Part shown: positions 23,800-32,657 of the stretch, piece by piece
Numbering within the stretch: the stretch's first letter is position 1
How the letters are laid out: each line of letters begins with the position of its first letter
DNA from: Streptomyces adustus
Lineage (GTDB): Bacteria; Actinomycetota; Actinomycetes; Streptomycetales; Streptomycetaceae
Assembly (NCBI RefSeq): GCF_009377175.1
Contig: NZ_VJZD01000045.1
Span: 1 to 48,231, forward strand
DNA length: 48,231 bases
Direction: 5' to 3'
Notes under the pieces: model-generated
Told to the model about the DNA's origin: nothing
The model's database searches: none
The model's input: the letters and a program-made list of their open reading frames with translations, nothing else
Program-made: the position numbers and the translations under genes

Positions 23800-26700
23800 T
23801 CAGCTGGCGTTGCCGATCAGCTTCCAGGGCTCGTGGTCGGCGTCGGCCCCGGTGCCCGGGGCACTGCCCTTCGTCTCCCACTTGGCCTTCCAGACCTTGC
23901 CGTTGTACTTGACCGTGGTCTGCTCGATCGGCTGGCTGGCCGGGGAGTAGATCTTGGTCGCGTCCCAGTTCCCGGCACTACAGCCGCCGGCCGGCGGGGT
24001 CGCCGTGCCGAGTCCCTTGAGGTTGTCGGTCACCGGCGCGTACGCGGTGCCGCCGATCGACAGGCTCGTGTTCACCGGACCGGTGATCGGGAGGTAGTAG
24101 ATGATCGGCAGGTCGAGCGACTTCCCGGCCGGGATGATCTGGCAGTAGTCCAGCGTCGTGCTGATCCGGTGGAGCGTCGTACCGGGCGTCAGCTTCCACT
24201 GGCCACCTTGGGCGTCGGTCTGCCAGTTGCCGTCCTTGACCAGCCATGACGTCGAGGCCGGAATGTCGAACGACAGCTTCGTGTCCTTGCCGCCGCCGAG
24301 CGTGCGCCCGGTGTTGTTGGTGATCCGGACGGTCGGCTGCAACGGCCACAGGTTCGCCGTGGCGGTCGGGTAGTTGACCAGCTCGACGCTCAGGTTGGCG
24401 GTCACCGTCGGCGCGACACCACTGCTGCCGGTGCGCAGACTGTTGTCGTAGGCGCCGATATTGCCCAGCTTCTCGTTCAGCCGGGTGGTCAGCGTGTACC
24501 CCATTCCGCACGGGGTGTCCGGCTGGACGTCCGCCGGGCAGGAGTAGTCGCCGCCGAGCTCCCACATCATCACGCCGCCCGCACCGGTCGACTTGACCAG
24601 ATCGGTGACCGCGTCGATGCCCTGCTCGTCCTCGGTCGACAGGAACACCTTCTTCTCGGCGTTCCACAGCCACGACGTCTTCGTGGTGTCGTCCCAGTAC
24701 CGGGTGTATTGGCCCGTGCGCCGGTCGGTGATGTCGGTCTCCGGCGTCAGCCCGACGCTGCGCGCATAGACCGGCGTGATGTTCTTCTCGAGGTTCTTGG
24801 CGTGCCACAGCGGGTTCGTCCCGGAGCCGAGCTCGCTGCCGCTGTTGGTCTCGTCGTGCCAGATGTTGTCGATGCCGAAGGCACCGTCACCACACGGCCG
24901 CTTGACGCCCGTACCCGGCTCGCAGCCGCTCGACTTCTGCGACTTGCCCCACAGACCGTTCGTACCGCCGGTGACGTTCTGCCAGCCGCGCGTGTAGTAG
25001 GGCACACCGATGTTGACGCGCCCGGCCTGCATGGCGCCGCGCATGTACTTCATCGCCCAACTGGTGTTGAAGTAACCGATCTTCCCGTACTCCGGAGTGG
25101 CGTACTGGTCGGTCAGTTCCGGGTCCTTGCCGTCGTCGAACAGCGCCGCGTTCGGACCCACGACGTCGTTCCAGGTGCCGTGGTAGTCGTAGGCCATCAG
25201 GTTGGTGAAGTCCTGGTACTTCAGCGCGGTCTGGTTCGCCATCCCGCGGGTCAGGTAGCCGGAGGCCGTCGACGCCGAGGTGAGCAGGTAGTACTTGTTG
25301 TCCGCGACCGAAGCCCGGTTCAGCGAGTCCCGCAGTGTCTTCATCAACGCGGCGTACGTCGTGGGCAGACCCTTGCGACGCGGGTTCGACACCGCCCAGT
25401 CGGTCGGATTGCCGGTGTCCTCGAGGACCGTGGGGTACTCGAAGTCGATGTCGACACCGTCGAACCCGTAGGTCCGCAGGAAGTCCACGACCGAGCTCGA
25501 GAACGTGTCGATCCCGCCCTGGTTGACCGAGCCGTCGGCGTTGGTGGTCATCGCGTAGAAGCCACGGGAACCGGCCCAGCCGCCGACCGAGATCAGCGTC
25601 TTCACCCGCGGGTGCAGGCGTTTGTACTTCGTCAGCAGGTTGAAGTGCCCCTTGTAGGGCAGCGAGGGATCCATCTCGGCGCCGACCTCGCCGGGCCACT
25701 CCTTCTGGGTGGCGTTCGAGTCGACCTTGATCTTGTTGTTCTCCACCGACGCGAACGCGTAGTTGAGGTGGGTCACCTTCGACCACGGGATGTTCTTCAC
25801 CAGGTAGTGCGGCGTGCCGTCGGCGCCCGTGCGGCCACCGTTGAAGTAGCCCACGACCCGGTGGCTCCGGCCCTGACCGAGCCATTCCCGGCCGTCACTC
25901 TGGTAGACCTTGCAGTACGGCGTCGCTACGCCCGGCGTGGTCGCCAGACCGTCCGGCCGGCAGTCGCCGGACGCATCCGGCCGCGAACCGCCGTCGTCGC
26001 CGCCGGGGTGCGACTCCATCGGGTCACCGACACCACCGTTGACACCGAGATCACCGGCACCGCCGTCGCTGCGGCTGCCATCGCCGTAGCTCGGCACCAG
26101 CCAGCCCTCGATGTCACCGGCACCACTCGCCACGGCCGCCTTGGCGGCGGTCTTGACGGTCTTGACGGCGGTCTTCGCCGTCGTACCGGAGCGGGTCATG
26201 GCGAAGTCCTCGATCCCGTCGCCGTTCAGGTCGGCGAAGGTCCCGTAGGTGCCCTGGAACGGATCGTCGGCGCGGATCACGCCAAGCGACTTCCAGCCGG
26301 TGGTGACGCTCCACGGAGCGCCGGTGTTCTGCCAGGCCCGGACCTCACCGGTGGTGTACTCGACCCGGACCGTGTCGGCCTTGCCGTCACCGGTGATGTC
26401 GGCGAAGGCGACCTGCGCGCCGCGCGACTCACCGGGAGTGGCGAAACCCGCGACCTTGTCCCAGCCGCCCGGAGTCGGCATTCCCTTGCCCTTGTTCTGC
26501 CAGGCGGTCGGGAAGCTCATCCGGTCCAGCGTGATCAGGTCGTCACGGCCGTCACCGTCGAGGTCGGTGAAGTACAGCTCCGGCTCGTAGGTGAGGTTGT
26601 TCGCGACGATCGTCGCGCTGTCCCAGCTGATCTTGCCGCCACTGCTGGTGTTCCGCGACATCCGCATCGCCGGGATGCCGGTCGGCGAGTCGACCGGCGG

Positions 26701-28542
26701 CAGGATCCGGATGTAGTCGTCCTTGCCGTCACCGTCCAGGTCGGCGAAGTAGACCAGCGCCGGGTTGTTCCCGCGGTCGGCCGGGCTGATGTCGCCCAGC
26801 GAGACCGCGTCCTTGCGCGGGTCGTCGTTGCGCCAGCCGGTGACCTTGCCGTCCGTACCGACCACCACGTAGTCGGCCTTGCCATCGCCGTTCAGGTCGG
26901 GGAAGTCGATCTTCGAGCCGGTCGCGGCGGCATCCCGGATCTTGCCGATCGGCTCCCAGGCGTACGAGCGGCCGCTGATCATGTGCTGCAGGACCGCGAT
27001 CCGAGCGCCTTCGCCGAAGGCGTCCGCGATCTTCTGGTAGCCGACGTCGGTCGGGTAGATCTCGTCGGTGATGTCCTGCGGGGTGACCGAGCCCAGCTCG
27101 ACCAGCACCAGCCGCGCGCCGTCCTTGATCCTGGCATAGGCCATCGTGCGGAGCGCGCTGTTGTAGGCGTCGATTCGGGTCTGGTACGTCGGGTTCGTCG
27201 ACGGCGGCAGGGTCCCGAGCAGGACCGTGGTCGTCGGCGAGGCCCGGTAGATCGCGTCCAGGAAGCTCCGCATCTTCCCGGCCGTCGCCGTACCGTCGGC
27301 GCCGCCGGCCAGGTCGGCCGTGCCCGCGACCAGGGTCATCATGTTCGGCCGCAGCGTCTGCAACGCGGGGATCGACTGGGCCTTGATGTCGTCGATTCCC
27401 TTGCCGTCGAACCCCATGTGGTCGGGGTCGCCGCGCTTGCCGTTCTTCAGGTCACCGACGAAGTCCGTGCGCTTGAAGATGAAACCGGCCACCGTGCCAC
27501 CGACCACCGCAATGGCGGTCAGGCCCTTCAGGATGGACTTCAGGTAGTCCCGGAAGCCACCGTCGTCGGTGCTGTGCACACCGGCCGTGATCCCGTCACC
27601 GGTCGGCATCACCCGGAGCTCGTCGATCGCCGGGTTGGCGCTGGGCGACGGGCTGGGGTTGGGCGACGGGTCGGTCCCGGCCGCGTTGAGCTGGCCGGAC
27701 TGGACCGGCCGGTGGTCGGAGTTGCCCTCGGGCCGGACCGTGACCGTCGGCGCCTGGTTGGTGTGGGTGCTGACGAAGTAGTCCAGCTCACCACCGTTCT
27801 GGTGGGTCCCCAGACCCGAGCTGTTGATCCGCATGGTCGGAGGGAAGCTGTCCCGGTTGGCGAGGATCCGCGGCTCGACGTTGAAGTCGCCACCGACCGT
27901 GGCGTGGTAGGTGACGCCACGCTGGTTCCCGAGGAGCTCGATCTGGTCGTCGATGGCGTCCAGCATCGCCCCGGAGTCACCGCCACCGCCGGACAGGCCG
28001 TGCATGGTGAAGTACCACTCGTTGCCGAACCGCGCACCGAGCGCGTTCCGGCCGGCGTCGACCGGGTTGCCGACGACGATCAGCTCGTCGGGCGCCTCGG
28101 TCAGGACGAGCGCGTTGTTGACCCGGCCGCCGATCCGGCGCGGGTTGGTCGCGTCGTCGTCGGACTGCAGGAAGTAGACCTCACGGGTCGGGATGGTGTT
28201 GCGGTAACCGCTGCCGACGATCCACGTCGAGTGCAGCACGGTGTACTGATGCGTGGCGCCCTGGCTGTCGGTTGTGGTGAAGGTCTGGTTGGGCTGCTGG
28301 ACGCTGTTCTCAGGCGGCTGCGGGCCGACCTCCTGAAGCATCAGGATCGGCACCTGCAACGCCAGCCGATGGACCGTGTTGGTCCACTTACTGCCGGTGG
28401 CTGCCTGGTTATCGGACCCCTGCATGTTCCAGCTGATCAAGGGCGTGGTGGCCGCAGGGAAATCGGTGGCGGCGGCCGGAACGACAAGTGCCGCTGCCAG
28501 TCCGGCCATCACCACTACTGCGGAGAGTAATCGGCGGAACAA
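23800..28542 (-). CDS. Secreted CdtB-like nuclease / SGNH / VCBS / GH18 chitinase fusion
   Basis: The 1580-residue protein starts at TTG 28542, with GGGGA 7 bases upstream. A Sec signal peptide covers residues 1-25. Residues about 35-285 resemble the CdtB nuclease (SWNMQGS...SKW, LQEVG, GDFN, LDY, SDHRPV), with the DNase I-type residues Glu71, His181, Asp219/Asn221, Asp254 and Asp276/His277 present. A Pro/Ser linker leads to an SGNH domain (about 308-515) that lacks its Ser, Asn and His. Five DxDGDGxxD VCBS/FG-GAP repeats (about 545-785) precede a Gly-rich linker. The GH18 chitinase (about 894-1390) has SVGGW and DGVDIDFE with acid Glu1035. A beta-sandwich module (about 1400-1520) and a CBM5/12-like chitin-binding tail follow. 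IS1380 relics flank the gene. Likely extracellular chitin degrader, with a possible genotoxic or nuclease payload. Confidence 0.85.
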   Translation of the reverse strand: MFRRLLSAVVVMAGLAAALVVPAAATDFPAATTPLISWNMQGSDNQAATGSKWTNTVHRLALQVPILMLQEVGPQPPENSVQQPNQTFTTTDSQGATHQYTVLHSTWIVGSGYRNTIPTREVYFLQSDDDATNPRRIGGRVNNALVLTEAPDELIVVGNPVDAGRNALGARFGNEWYFTMHGLSGGGGDSGAMLDAIDDQIELLGNQRGVTYHATVGGDFNVEPRILANRDSFPPTMRINSSGLGTHQNGGELDYFVSTHTNQAPTVTVRPEGNSDHRPVQSGQLNAAGTDPSPNPSPSPSANPAIDELRVMPTGDGITAGVHSTDDGGFRDYLKSILKGLTAIAVVGGTVAGFIFKRTDFVGDLKNGKRGDPDHMGFDGKGIDDIKAQSIPALQTLRPNMMTLVAGTADLAGGADGTATAGKMRSFLDAIYRASPTTTVLLGTLPPSTNPTYQTRIDAYNSALRTMAYARIKDGARLVLVELGSVTPQDITDEIYPTDVGYQKIADAFGEGARIAVLQHMISGRSYAWEPIGKIRDAAATGSKIDFPDLNGDGKADYVVVGTDGKVTGWRNDDPRKDAVSLGDISPADRGNNPALVYFADLDGDGKDDYIRILPPVDSPTGIPAMRMSRNTSSGGKISWDSATIVANNLTYEPELYFTDLDGDGRDDLITLDRMSFPTAWQNKGKGMPTPGGWDKVAGFATPGESRGAQVAFADITGDGKADTVRVEYTTGEVRAWQNTGAPWSVTTGWKSLGVIRADDPFQGTYGTFADLNGDGIEDFAMTRSGTTAKTAVKTVKTAAKAAVASGAGDIEGWLVPSYGDGSRSDGGAGDLGVNGGVGDPMESHPGGDDGGSRPDASGDCRPDGLATTPGVATPYCKVYQSDGREWLGQGRSHRVVGYFNGGRTGADGTPHYLVKNIPWSKVTHLNYAFASVENNKIKVDSNATQKEWPGEVGAEMDPSLPYKGHFNLLTKYKRLHPRVKTLISVGGWAGSRGFYAMTTNADGSVNQGGIDTFSSSVVDFLRTYGFDGVDIDFEYPTVLEDTGNPTDWAVSNPRRKGLPTTYAALMKTLRDSLNRASVADNKYYLLTSASTASGYLTRGMANQTALKYQDFTNLMAYDYHGTWNDVVGPNAALFDDGKDPELTDQYATPEYGKIGYFNTSWAMKYMRGAMQAGRVNIGVPYYTRGWQNVTGGTNGLWGKSQKSSGCEPGTGVKRPCGDGAFGIDNIWHDETNSGSELGSGTNPLWHAKNLEKNITPVYARSVGLTPETDITDRRTGQYTRYWDDTTKTSWLWNAEKKVFLSTEDEQGIDAVTDLVKSTGAGGVMMWELGGDYSCPADVQPDTPCGMGYTLTTRLNEKLGNIGAYDNSLRTGSSGVAPTVTANLSVELVNYPTATANLWPLQPTVRITNNTGRTLGGGKDTKLSFDIPASTSWLVKDGNWQTDAQGGQWKLTPGTTLHRISTTLDYCQIIPAGKSLDLPIIYYLPITGPVNTSLSIGGTAYAPVTDNLKGLGTATPPAGGCSAGNWDATKIYSPASQPIEQTTVKYNGKVWKAKWETKGSAPGTGADADHEPWKLIGNAS

Positions 28543-28619
28543 GAATTTTCCCCGTTTCTCGCATCCAACAGATCCGGAACAACCGAACCGTTGAAAACTA
28601 GTTGGTTTCTCACCTATAA

Positions 28620-29010
28620 GCCTCGATCGATCATGAGGCCCCGTCAGCCTACGGGGCCTTTGTGGTGAGTCTTGATGGTGATTTCGGACTTTGGGCAGGT
28701 TGAGCGCCCGGCTGTCACGTCGGGTGGGCGCCGGGTTCCACGGCTCCGGTGGGCTCGTTCTGCTCGCGGGGATGGGAAGGCGCTGGTCATCCGTGGTTCG
28801 GGAGGGCGTGGAGCCGGTCCAGGGCGTCGGTGATCACGTCGGTCCAGGGCCGGCGTCCGGCGAGGCGGAGGATGCGGCGGTGGCCGGTGGTGACGAGTTG
28901 GGCGGCGGCGAAGAAAAGGCGGAGCCGCAGGCGGCGGGGCTGCCTGAGCCGGGCCTCTGCCACTCGGCGCAAGCGTTCCAGGAGTGGCGTGGTCGCCGGA
29001 CAGCTGCGGG
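28620..29010 (-). pseudogene. IS1380-family relic B (C-terminal part plus right end)
   Basis: Minus-strand codons at about 28990-28787 encode RLRQPRRLRLRLFFAAAQLV, then RRILRLAGRRPWTDVITDAL and DRLHALPNHG, the C terminus of IS1380 transposases. Non-coding IS sequence follows to a CCTCGATCGATCATG end (28621-28635) resembling the known GATCGAGGCTA terminus of Streptomyces IS1380 elements. The N-terminal two-thirds of the transposase is absent. Same orientation as relic A on the other side of the fusion gene. Confidence 0.7.
28636..28659. terminator. Hairpin at the IS1380 relic end
   Basis: AGGCCCCGT-CAGCCT-ACGGGGCCT forms a perfect 9-bp stem followed by TTG on the plus strand. It lies inside the IS end, about 95 bp upstream of the fusion gene start. 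It could block plus-strand transcription, or read-through from the relic into the fusion gene. Confidence 0.5.
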
Positions 29011-29458
29011 TCCGGCACCTCGCTCGCGCGGAAGGCGGCCTTGCGGCCCTGTGCTCCAGTCGCACATCATGAGGTCGTTGATCAATCGTCGTGCTGCGCG
29101 ATCCGGCGTGTGGAAGCCGCGGCGGCCACGGCCGTGATCCGCGCAGTGCCGGGTACTTGGGCCAGGGCCGATGGGAGTCAGGGTGGGGGCATCGCAGGCC
29201 GGACCGGTCGCGGCTGTGCCGCCGGTCCGGACGATGCGACGGCACATCGACCTGTGCCGGACCCACGCCGCGCTCTGTCGCTGACCCTGCCCTTCGGCGT
29301 CCTGCCGACAGCCTTCTGCGTACCTGTGACGCCCGGCCGGGTCTGATCCCGCATATCCGGGTGTTCACCCATCCCTGACAGCGCCCCTCCGGACAGCCCC
29401 GGATGTCCGCGTATGCCGCCCCGGGCATGCCGCCCGCATCGACGAGAATGGACGAGCA
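29011..29458. other. Intergenic upstream of the flavin monooxygenase
   Basis: No coding fragment is convincing here. A perfect palindrome GGGTGTTCACCC (29359-29370) lies about 90 bp before the monooxygenase GTG and could be an operator. A 19-codon frame from ATG 29403 overlaps the monooxygenase start (GTGA) and could be a coupled leader, but it resembles nothing known. Confidence 0.3.
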
Positions 29459-30772
29459 GTGAGCGCGAAGCAGCCCAGAACACTCAAGACCGTGACCGGA
29501 GCCGGTGGCGTGTCCGAGACGTACGACCTGGCGATCGACCCGACCCGATCCACTCTGGACACTGCCGTGCGGGTGGCGAAGCTCGCCGAGGCAGCCCGGT
29601 TCGACGCCCTGTTCACCGCCGATCTGCTCAGGTTCGACGCTCAGGGGGCGATCGGCTCGCAGGAGCCGCTGGTCTTCGTCTCGGCGCTGAGCCAGGTGAC
29701 CTCGCGCATCGGTCTGATCGCGACGGTGTCGAGCACCTTCCATCACCCGTTCAACCTGGCCCGGCTCTTCGGCACCCTCGATCACGTCAGCAACGGGCGG
29801 GCCGCCTGGAACCTGGTGACCTCCTCGGTCGGCGAGGAGAACTTCGGCGCCGGCGAACTGCCCAGCCCCGAGGAACGTTACGCGCGCGCCGCGGAGACAC
29901 TCGACGTGGTCAACGCACTGTGGGACAGCTGGGAACCCGGCGCCCTGACGGTCGGTGCGGACGGCAAGGCGGTGCTGCACCGCGACCGGGTGCATCCGAT
30001 CCACCACTCCGGCCGGTTCTTCAGCGTGACGGGTCCGCTGAACATCCCGCCGCTGGCGCAACGACGCCCGGTCCAGATACAGGCCGGTCAGTCCGCGGCG
30101 GGGACCGCGCTGGGCGCCCGCTACGCGGAGATCGTGTTCACGTCGCTGCCCACCCTCGACCACGCGCTGGACTTCACCCGGAAGATCCGCGACCAGGCCC
30201 GGACCCTGGGACGGGGCGACGGACTGCCGCTCATCTTCAGCTCGCTCCACGCCACGTACGGCGCCACCGAAGCGGAGGCGAAGCGGCTCGTACGCGAGAG
30301 GCGGGAGTCGATCGACTTCGAACGCGGCCGTGCCCAGCTGGCCGACATGCTCGGCGGCGGAGTCGACCTGTCGGAGCTCCCGCTCGACGCGGCGCTGCCG
30401 GAGAGCCTGCTGCCCGACGTGGCGGCGGTGAACCGCCGCCGCGGCAGGGTCGACATCTTCACCGGCTACGCGCGGCAGGGCCATACCCTGCGGGAGCTCA
30501 TCATCGCGGCGCAGGACACCGGGCACTGGGCCGCCGCCGGGACGCCGGAGCAACTCGCCGACGCCGTCGAGGAACGATTCCGCGCAGGCGTTCTGGACGT
30601 GATCTCGCTGGGCGGTCTCGGAGACCCACGCGAGCACGACTTCGTGGTCAACGGCCTTCTGCACGAGTTGCGCAGGCGAAAGATCGTCGCCGCCGACTAC
30701 ACCGGCACCACGCTCCGCGAGAACCTCGGACTCGAACTGCCCGCCCGCGATGCCGCACCCCTTCGGGTCTGA
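29459..30772 (+). CDS. LLM-class flavin-dependent monooxygenase (NtaA/SnaA/DszA type)
   Basis: The 437-residue enzyme belongs to the bacterial-luciferase superfamily, NtaA/SnaA/DszA/SfnG-like subgroup. These FMNH2-dependent monooxygenases oxidise organosulfur, nitrilotriacetate or antibiotic intermediates with reduced flavin from a partner reductase. Conserved blocks are AAWNLVTSSVGEENFGAGEL and ERYARAAETLDVVNALWDSW, then HHSGRFFSVTGPLNIPP and PVQIQAGQSAAGTALGARYA. The first 15 residues are shorter than in typical members, so the start may be imprecise; GTG at 29459 was chosen. No flavin reductase is encoded nearby. The downstream acyl-CoA dehydrogenase-like oxygenase suggests sulfone or sulfonate use. 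Confidence 0.88.
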   Translation: MSAKQPRTLKTVTGAGGVSETYDLAIDPTRSTLDTAVRVAKLAEAARFDALFTADLLRFDAQGAIGSQEPLVFVSALSQVTSRIGLIATVSSTFHHPFNLARLFGTLDHVSNGRAAWNLVTSSVGEENFGAGELPSPEERYARAAETLDVVNALWDSWEPGALTVGADGKAVLHRDRVHPIHHSGRFFSVTGPLNIPPLAQRRPVQIQAGQSAAGTALGARYAEIVFTSLPTLDHALDFTRKIRDQARTLGRGDGLPLIFSSLHATYGATEAEAKRLVRERRESIDFERGRAQLADMLGGGVDLSELPLDAALPESLLPDVAAVNRRRGRVDIFTGYARQGHTLRELIIAAQDTGHWAAAGTPEQLADAVEERFRAGVLDVISLGGLGDPREHDFVVNGLLHELRRRKIVAADYTGTTLRENLGLELPARDAAPLRV

Positions 30773-30931
30773 ACAGAGCCGAGAGCCGACACGCGCCCGC
30801 GACCGGCCAGGTCCCGGGCGCGCATCGCGGCTGCGTGCATCCCCAACTACGTGGCACAGCTGGTTCGTTGAAGCCGCGGCATCGGTCCCGCGACGGTGGA
30901 CTTCCAGGCGGCGGTCGCCTGCGAACAGGGC

Positions 30932-31060
30932 CTAGGCCGAGGAGACCGACGTGGACGGCTTCAACCTCGTCTGCGCCACTGCCTCGGGCACCTACGTCGA
31001 CCTCGTCGTTCCGGAACTGCGCGACCGCGGCAGGCTCTTGGAGCCTTCCGGCGACGCCAT
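30932..31060 (+). pseudogene. C-terminal relic of a second LLM monooxygenase
   Basis: The frame AEETDVDGFNLVCATASGTY followed by VDLVVPELRDRGR matches the conserved C-terminal end of NtaA/SnaA-type monooxygenases (DVDGFNLxYAxxPGTFxDxxxxVxPELxxRGR). An in-frame TAG occurs just before it, and only about 40 codons remain. The usual REKL-like ending is lost. Its presence next to the intact paralogue suggests that an older tandem or replaced monooxygenase decayed here. Confidence 0.6.
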
Positions 31061-31180
31061 GCTCGGTGCACGCCTCCACGGCGCGGCGGCAGGGCCCGGG
31101 TCAGTGACGGCCACTCGGTTGCCGGCCAGCGGGAACTCGCCATCCGGGAGCGTGAATCAGCCGGAACGCGACAGCTTTCA

Positions 31181-31210
31181 TAGTTTTCCTATCGGATTAC
31201 TAGGGAAACT
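31181..31210. promoter_or_regulatory. Sulfur-regulon operator candidate, site 1
   Basis: AGTTTTCCTA-N9-TAGGGAAACT is a near-perfect inverted repeat (9 of 10 arm positions), 179 bp upstream of the oxygenase GTG start. Its left arm and TAGGGA core are identical, at identical spacing, to the site at 46340-46365 in front of the sulfonate ABC operon. The Rrf2 regulator encoded downstream is the obvious candidate to bind it. Confidence 0.65.
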
Positions 31211-31239
31211 GTTGACGGTGGTCGAAGAGGAGGGTGAGG

Positions 31240-31392
31240 ATGATGAAGCCGACGCATCGCTGCACCCCCACGCCGCCTCGCCGGGCACCGCGTCGTCCTC
31301 GGCCCCCCGCCCTGAAGGAAGACGCCATGACCACAGCACCGAGCTGCAGCGACAGCCGCAGCCGCATGAAGCGGGCGAGGGCATACCGGTGA
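31240..31392 (+). CDS. Possible leader ORF upstream of the oxygenase
   Basis: ATG at 31240/31243 follows the strong ribosome binding site AGGAGG. An internal in-frame ATG at 31327 also has AAGGAAG. The frame (MMKPTHRCTPTPPRRAPRR... ending MKRARAYR) overlaps the oxygenase GTG by the GTGA arrangement, favouring translational coupling. It is Arg/Pro-rich with two Cys. It does not match the RRHID-type leader peptide at 46221-46322, so a cysteine-sensing role is only a guess. Confidence 0.35.
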   Translation: MMKPTHRCTPTPPRRAPRRPRPPALKEDAMTTAPSCSDSRSRMKRARAYR

Positions 31393-32606
31393 AGGCGGAC
31401 GAGGTGACCGACACGGCAACCGAACAGGCCGACTGGCTGCACATCGCCCGTGAGATCGCGGACGACCTGGCCACGGACGCGGCCGAGCGTGAACAGGCCG
31501 CCAAGGCACCGCTCGACGAGGTGGCGCGGTTGCGCGAGTCGGGACTGCTGACCCTGTCGGCGCCGGCCGATCTCGGGGGAGGCGGCGCGGACTGGCGCAC
31601 GGCTTACGCGGTCATCAGGACTGTCGCCGCGGCCGACGGCGCCATCGGCCACCTGCTGGGCAACCACTACTTCCTGTCCCGCAGCGCCCGGTTCTTCGCC
31701 GACCGCGCCCGTGCCGCCCGCATCGATCGGGAGTCGACGGCGGGGCAGTGGTGCTGGGGAGGCGGTATCGCCTCCCATGAACCTCCCCTCATCCTGACCC
31801 CCACCTCGGGCGGCTATCTGCTCAACGGCTACCAGAGGTATGCCACCGGAGTCGGGATCGCCGACCGGCTGGTGGTCCGAGCCGCCAGGTACGGCACGGG
31901 TGAGCCGTGGGCCGTCCTGGTCGACCCGGCCCGCCCAGGCGTCGTGGGCGGCAGCGGCGGGGACTCCTTCGGCCAGCGACTGGCTGCCGGTGGCGGCGTG
32001 GAGTTCGAGTCCGTGCTGGTCGCGGCCGACGACGTGCTCGGCACCCTCTCGCCGGACGAGAGCGTCCTGTCACCTTTCGCCTCTCTGGCCGCGCCGACCG
32101 CGCGACTGGTCTCCGTCCAGTTCTGTCTGGGCGTGGCAGAAGGCCTGCTGGCCGAGGTGCGTGAGTGTGGAAGGGGCATGCGGTCCTCCTGGCAGCCTTT
32201 CTCGCCTCAGCCCTGGCCGGACAGCCCGCCGCAAGATCCGCACGCGCTGACCGTGTACGGCGAGCTCACGGTCGTCGCACGTGCCGCGTCCGCCCTCGCC
32301 GAGCAGGCGGTGGATGCCCTGGTGCACGGCCTCGTACGAGGCGAGGATCTCGACTTCGAGGAGTGCGCGGAGATCGCCGTCCTCGCGAGCGTGGCCGAGT
32401 CGGCCGCCTCCCGGGCGGCGCAGGAGATCACCACGCGTGCCCTGGACGTCATCGGCGCCGATGCCGCCTCCGCGCGGCACGGCTTCGACCGGTTCTGGCG
32501 CAATGCCCGCACCCACACCCTGCGCGAGCCGGTCGCCCACAGACTGCGCGAGGTGGGCGACTACTTCCTCAACGGCGCGCACCCGCCCTTCGCCCTTCCC
32601 GCCTGA
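31389..32606 (+). CDS. Acyl-CoA dehydrogenase-like flavin oxygenase (DszC/SfnB type)
   Basis: The 405-residue protein belongs to the acyl-CoA dehydrogenase fold subgroup used as flavin-dependent monooxygenases in organosulfur metabolism (DszC, SfnB). Blocks are LDEVARLRESGLLTLSAPAD then LGGGGADWRTAY near the N terminus, AIGHLLGNHYFLSRS, QWCWGGGIASHEPPLILTPT, and the C-terminal RALDVIGADAASARHGFDRF then WRNARTHTLREPVAHRLREV (the DszC-like arginine/histidine region). The catalytic Glu of true dehydrogenases is not evident. GTG at 31389 follows GGGCGAGGG. With the upstream LLM monooxygenase and downstream Rrf2 regulator it forms a likely sulfone or sulfonate desulfurisation module using reduced FMN. 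Confidence 0.85.
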   Translation: MKADEVTDTATEQADWLHIAREIADDLATDAAEREQAAKAPLDEVARLRESGLLTLSAPADLGGGGADWRTAYAVIRTVAAADGAIGHLLGNHYFLSRSARFFADRARAARIDRESTAGQWCWGGGIASHEPPLILTPTSGGYLLNGYQRYATGVGIADRLVVRAARYGTGEPWAVLVDPARPGVVGGSGGDSFGQRLAAGGGVEFESVLVAADDVLGTLSPDESVLSPFASLAAPTARLVSVQFCLGVAEGLLAEVRECGRGMRSSWQPFSPQPWPDSPPQDPHALTVYGELTVVARAASALAEQAVDALVHGLVRGEDLDFEECAEIAVLASVAESAASRAAQEITTRALDVIGADAASARHGFDRFWRNARTHTLREPVAHRLREVGDYFLNGAHPPFALPA

Positions 32607-32657
32607 CCAGGGGCGACCGGTGCGAGGGCTGGCACAACAGTGAGGGATAATGGCGCC

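Noticed and set aside
24709..28530. 1273-codon plus-strand open frame opposite the chitinase fusion gene
   Set aside because: It mirrors the real gene codon for codon; the product is a low-complexity Val/Arg/Gly/Asp sequence without domains.
28787..30664. 625-codon minus-strand frame
   Set aside because: Only its last about 70 codons (IS1380 C terminus) are real; the rest is the reverse shadow of the LLM monooxygenase.
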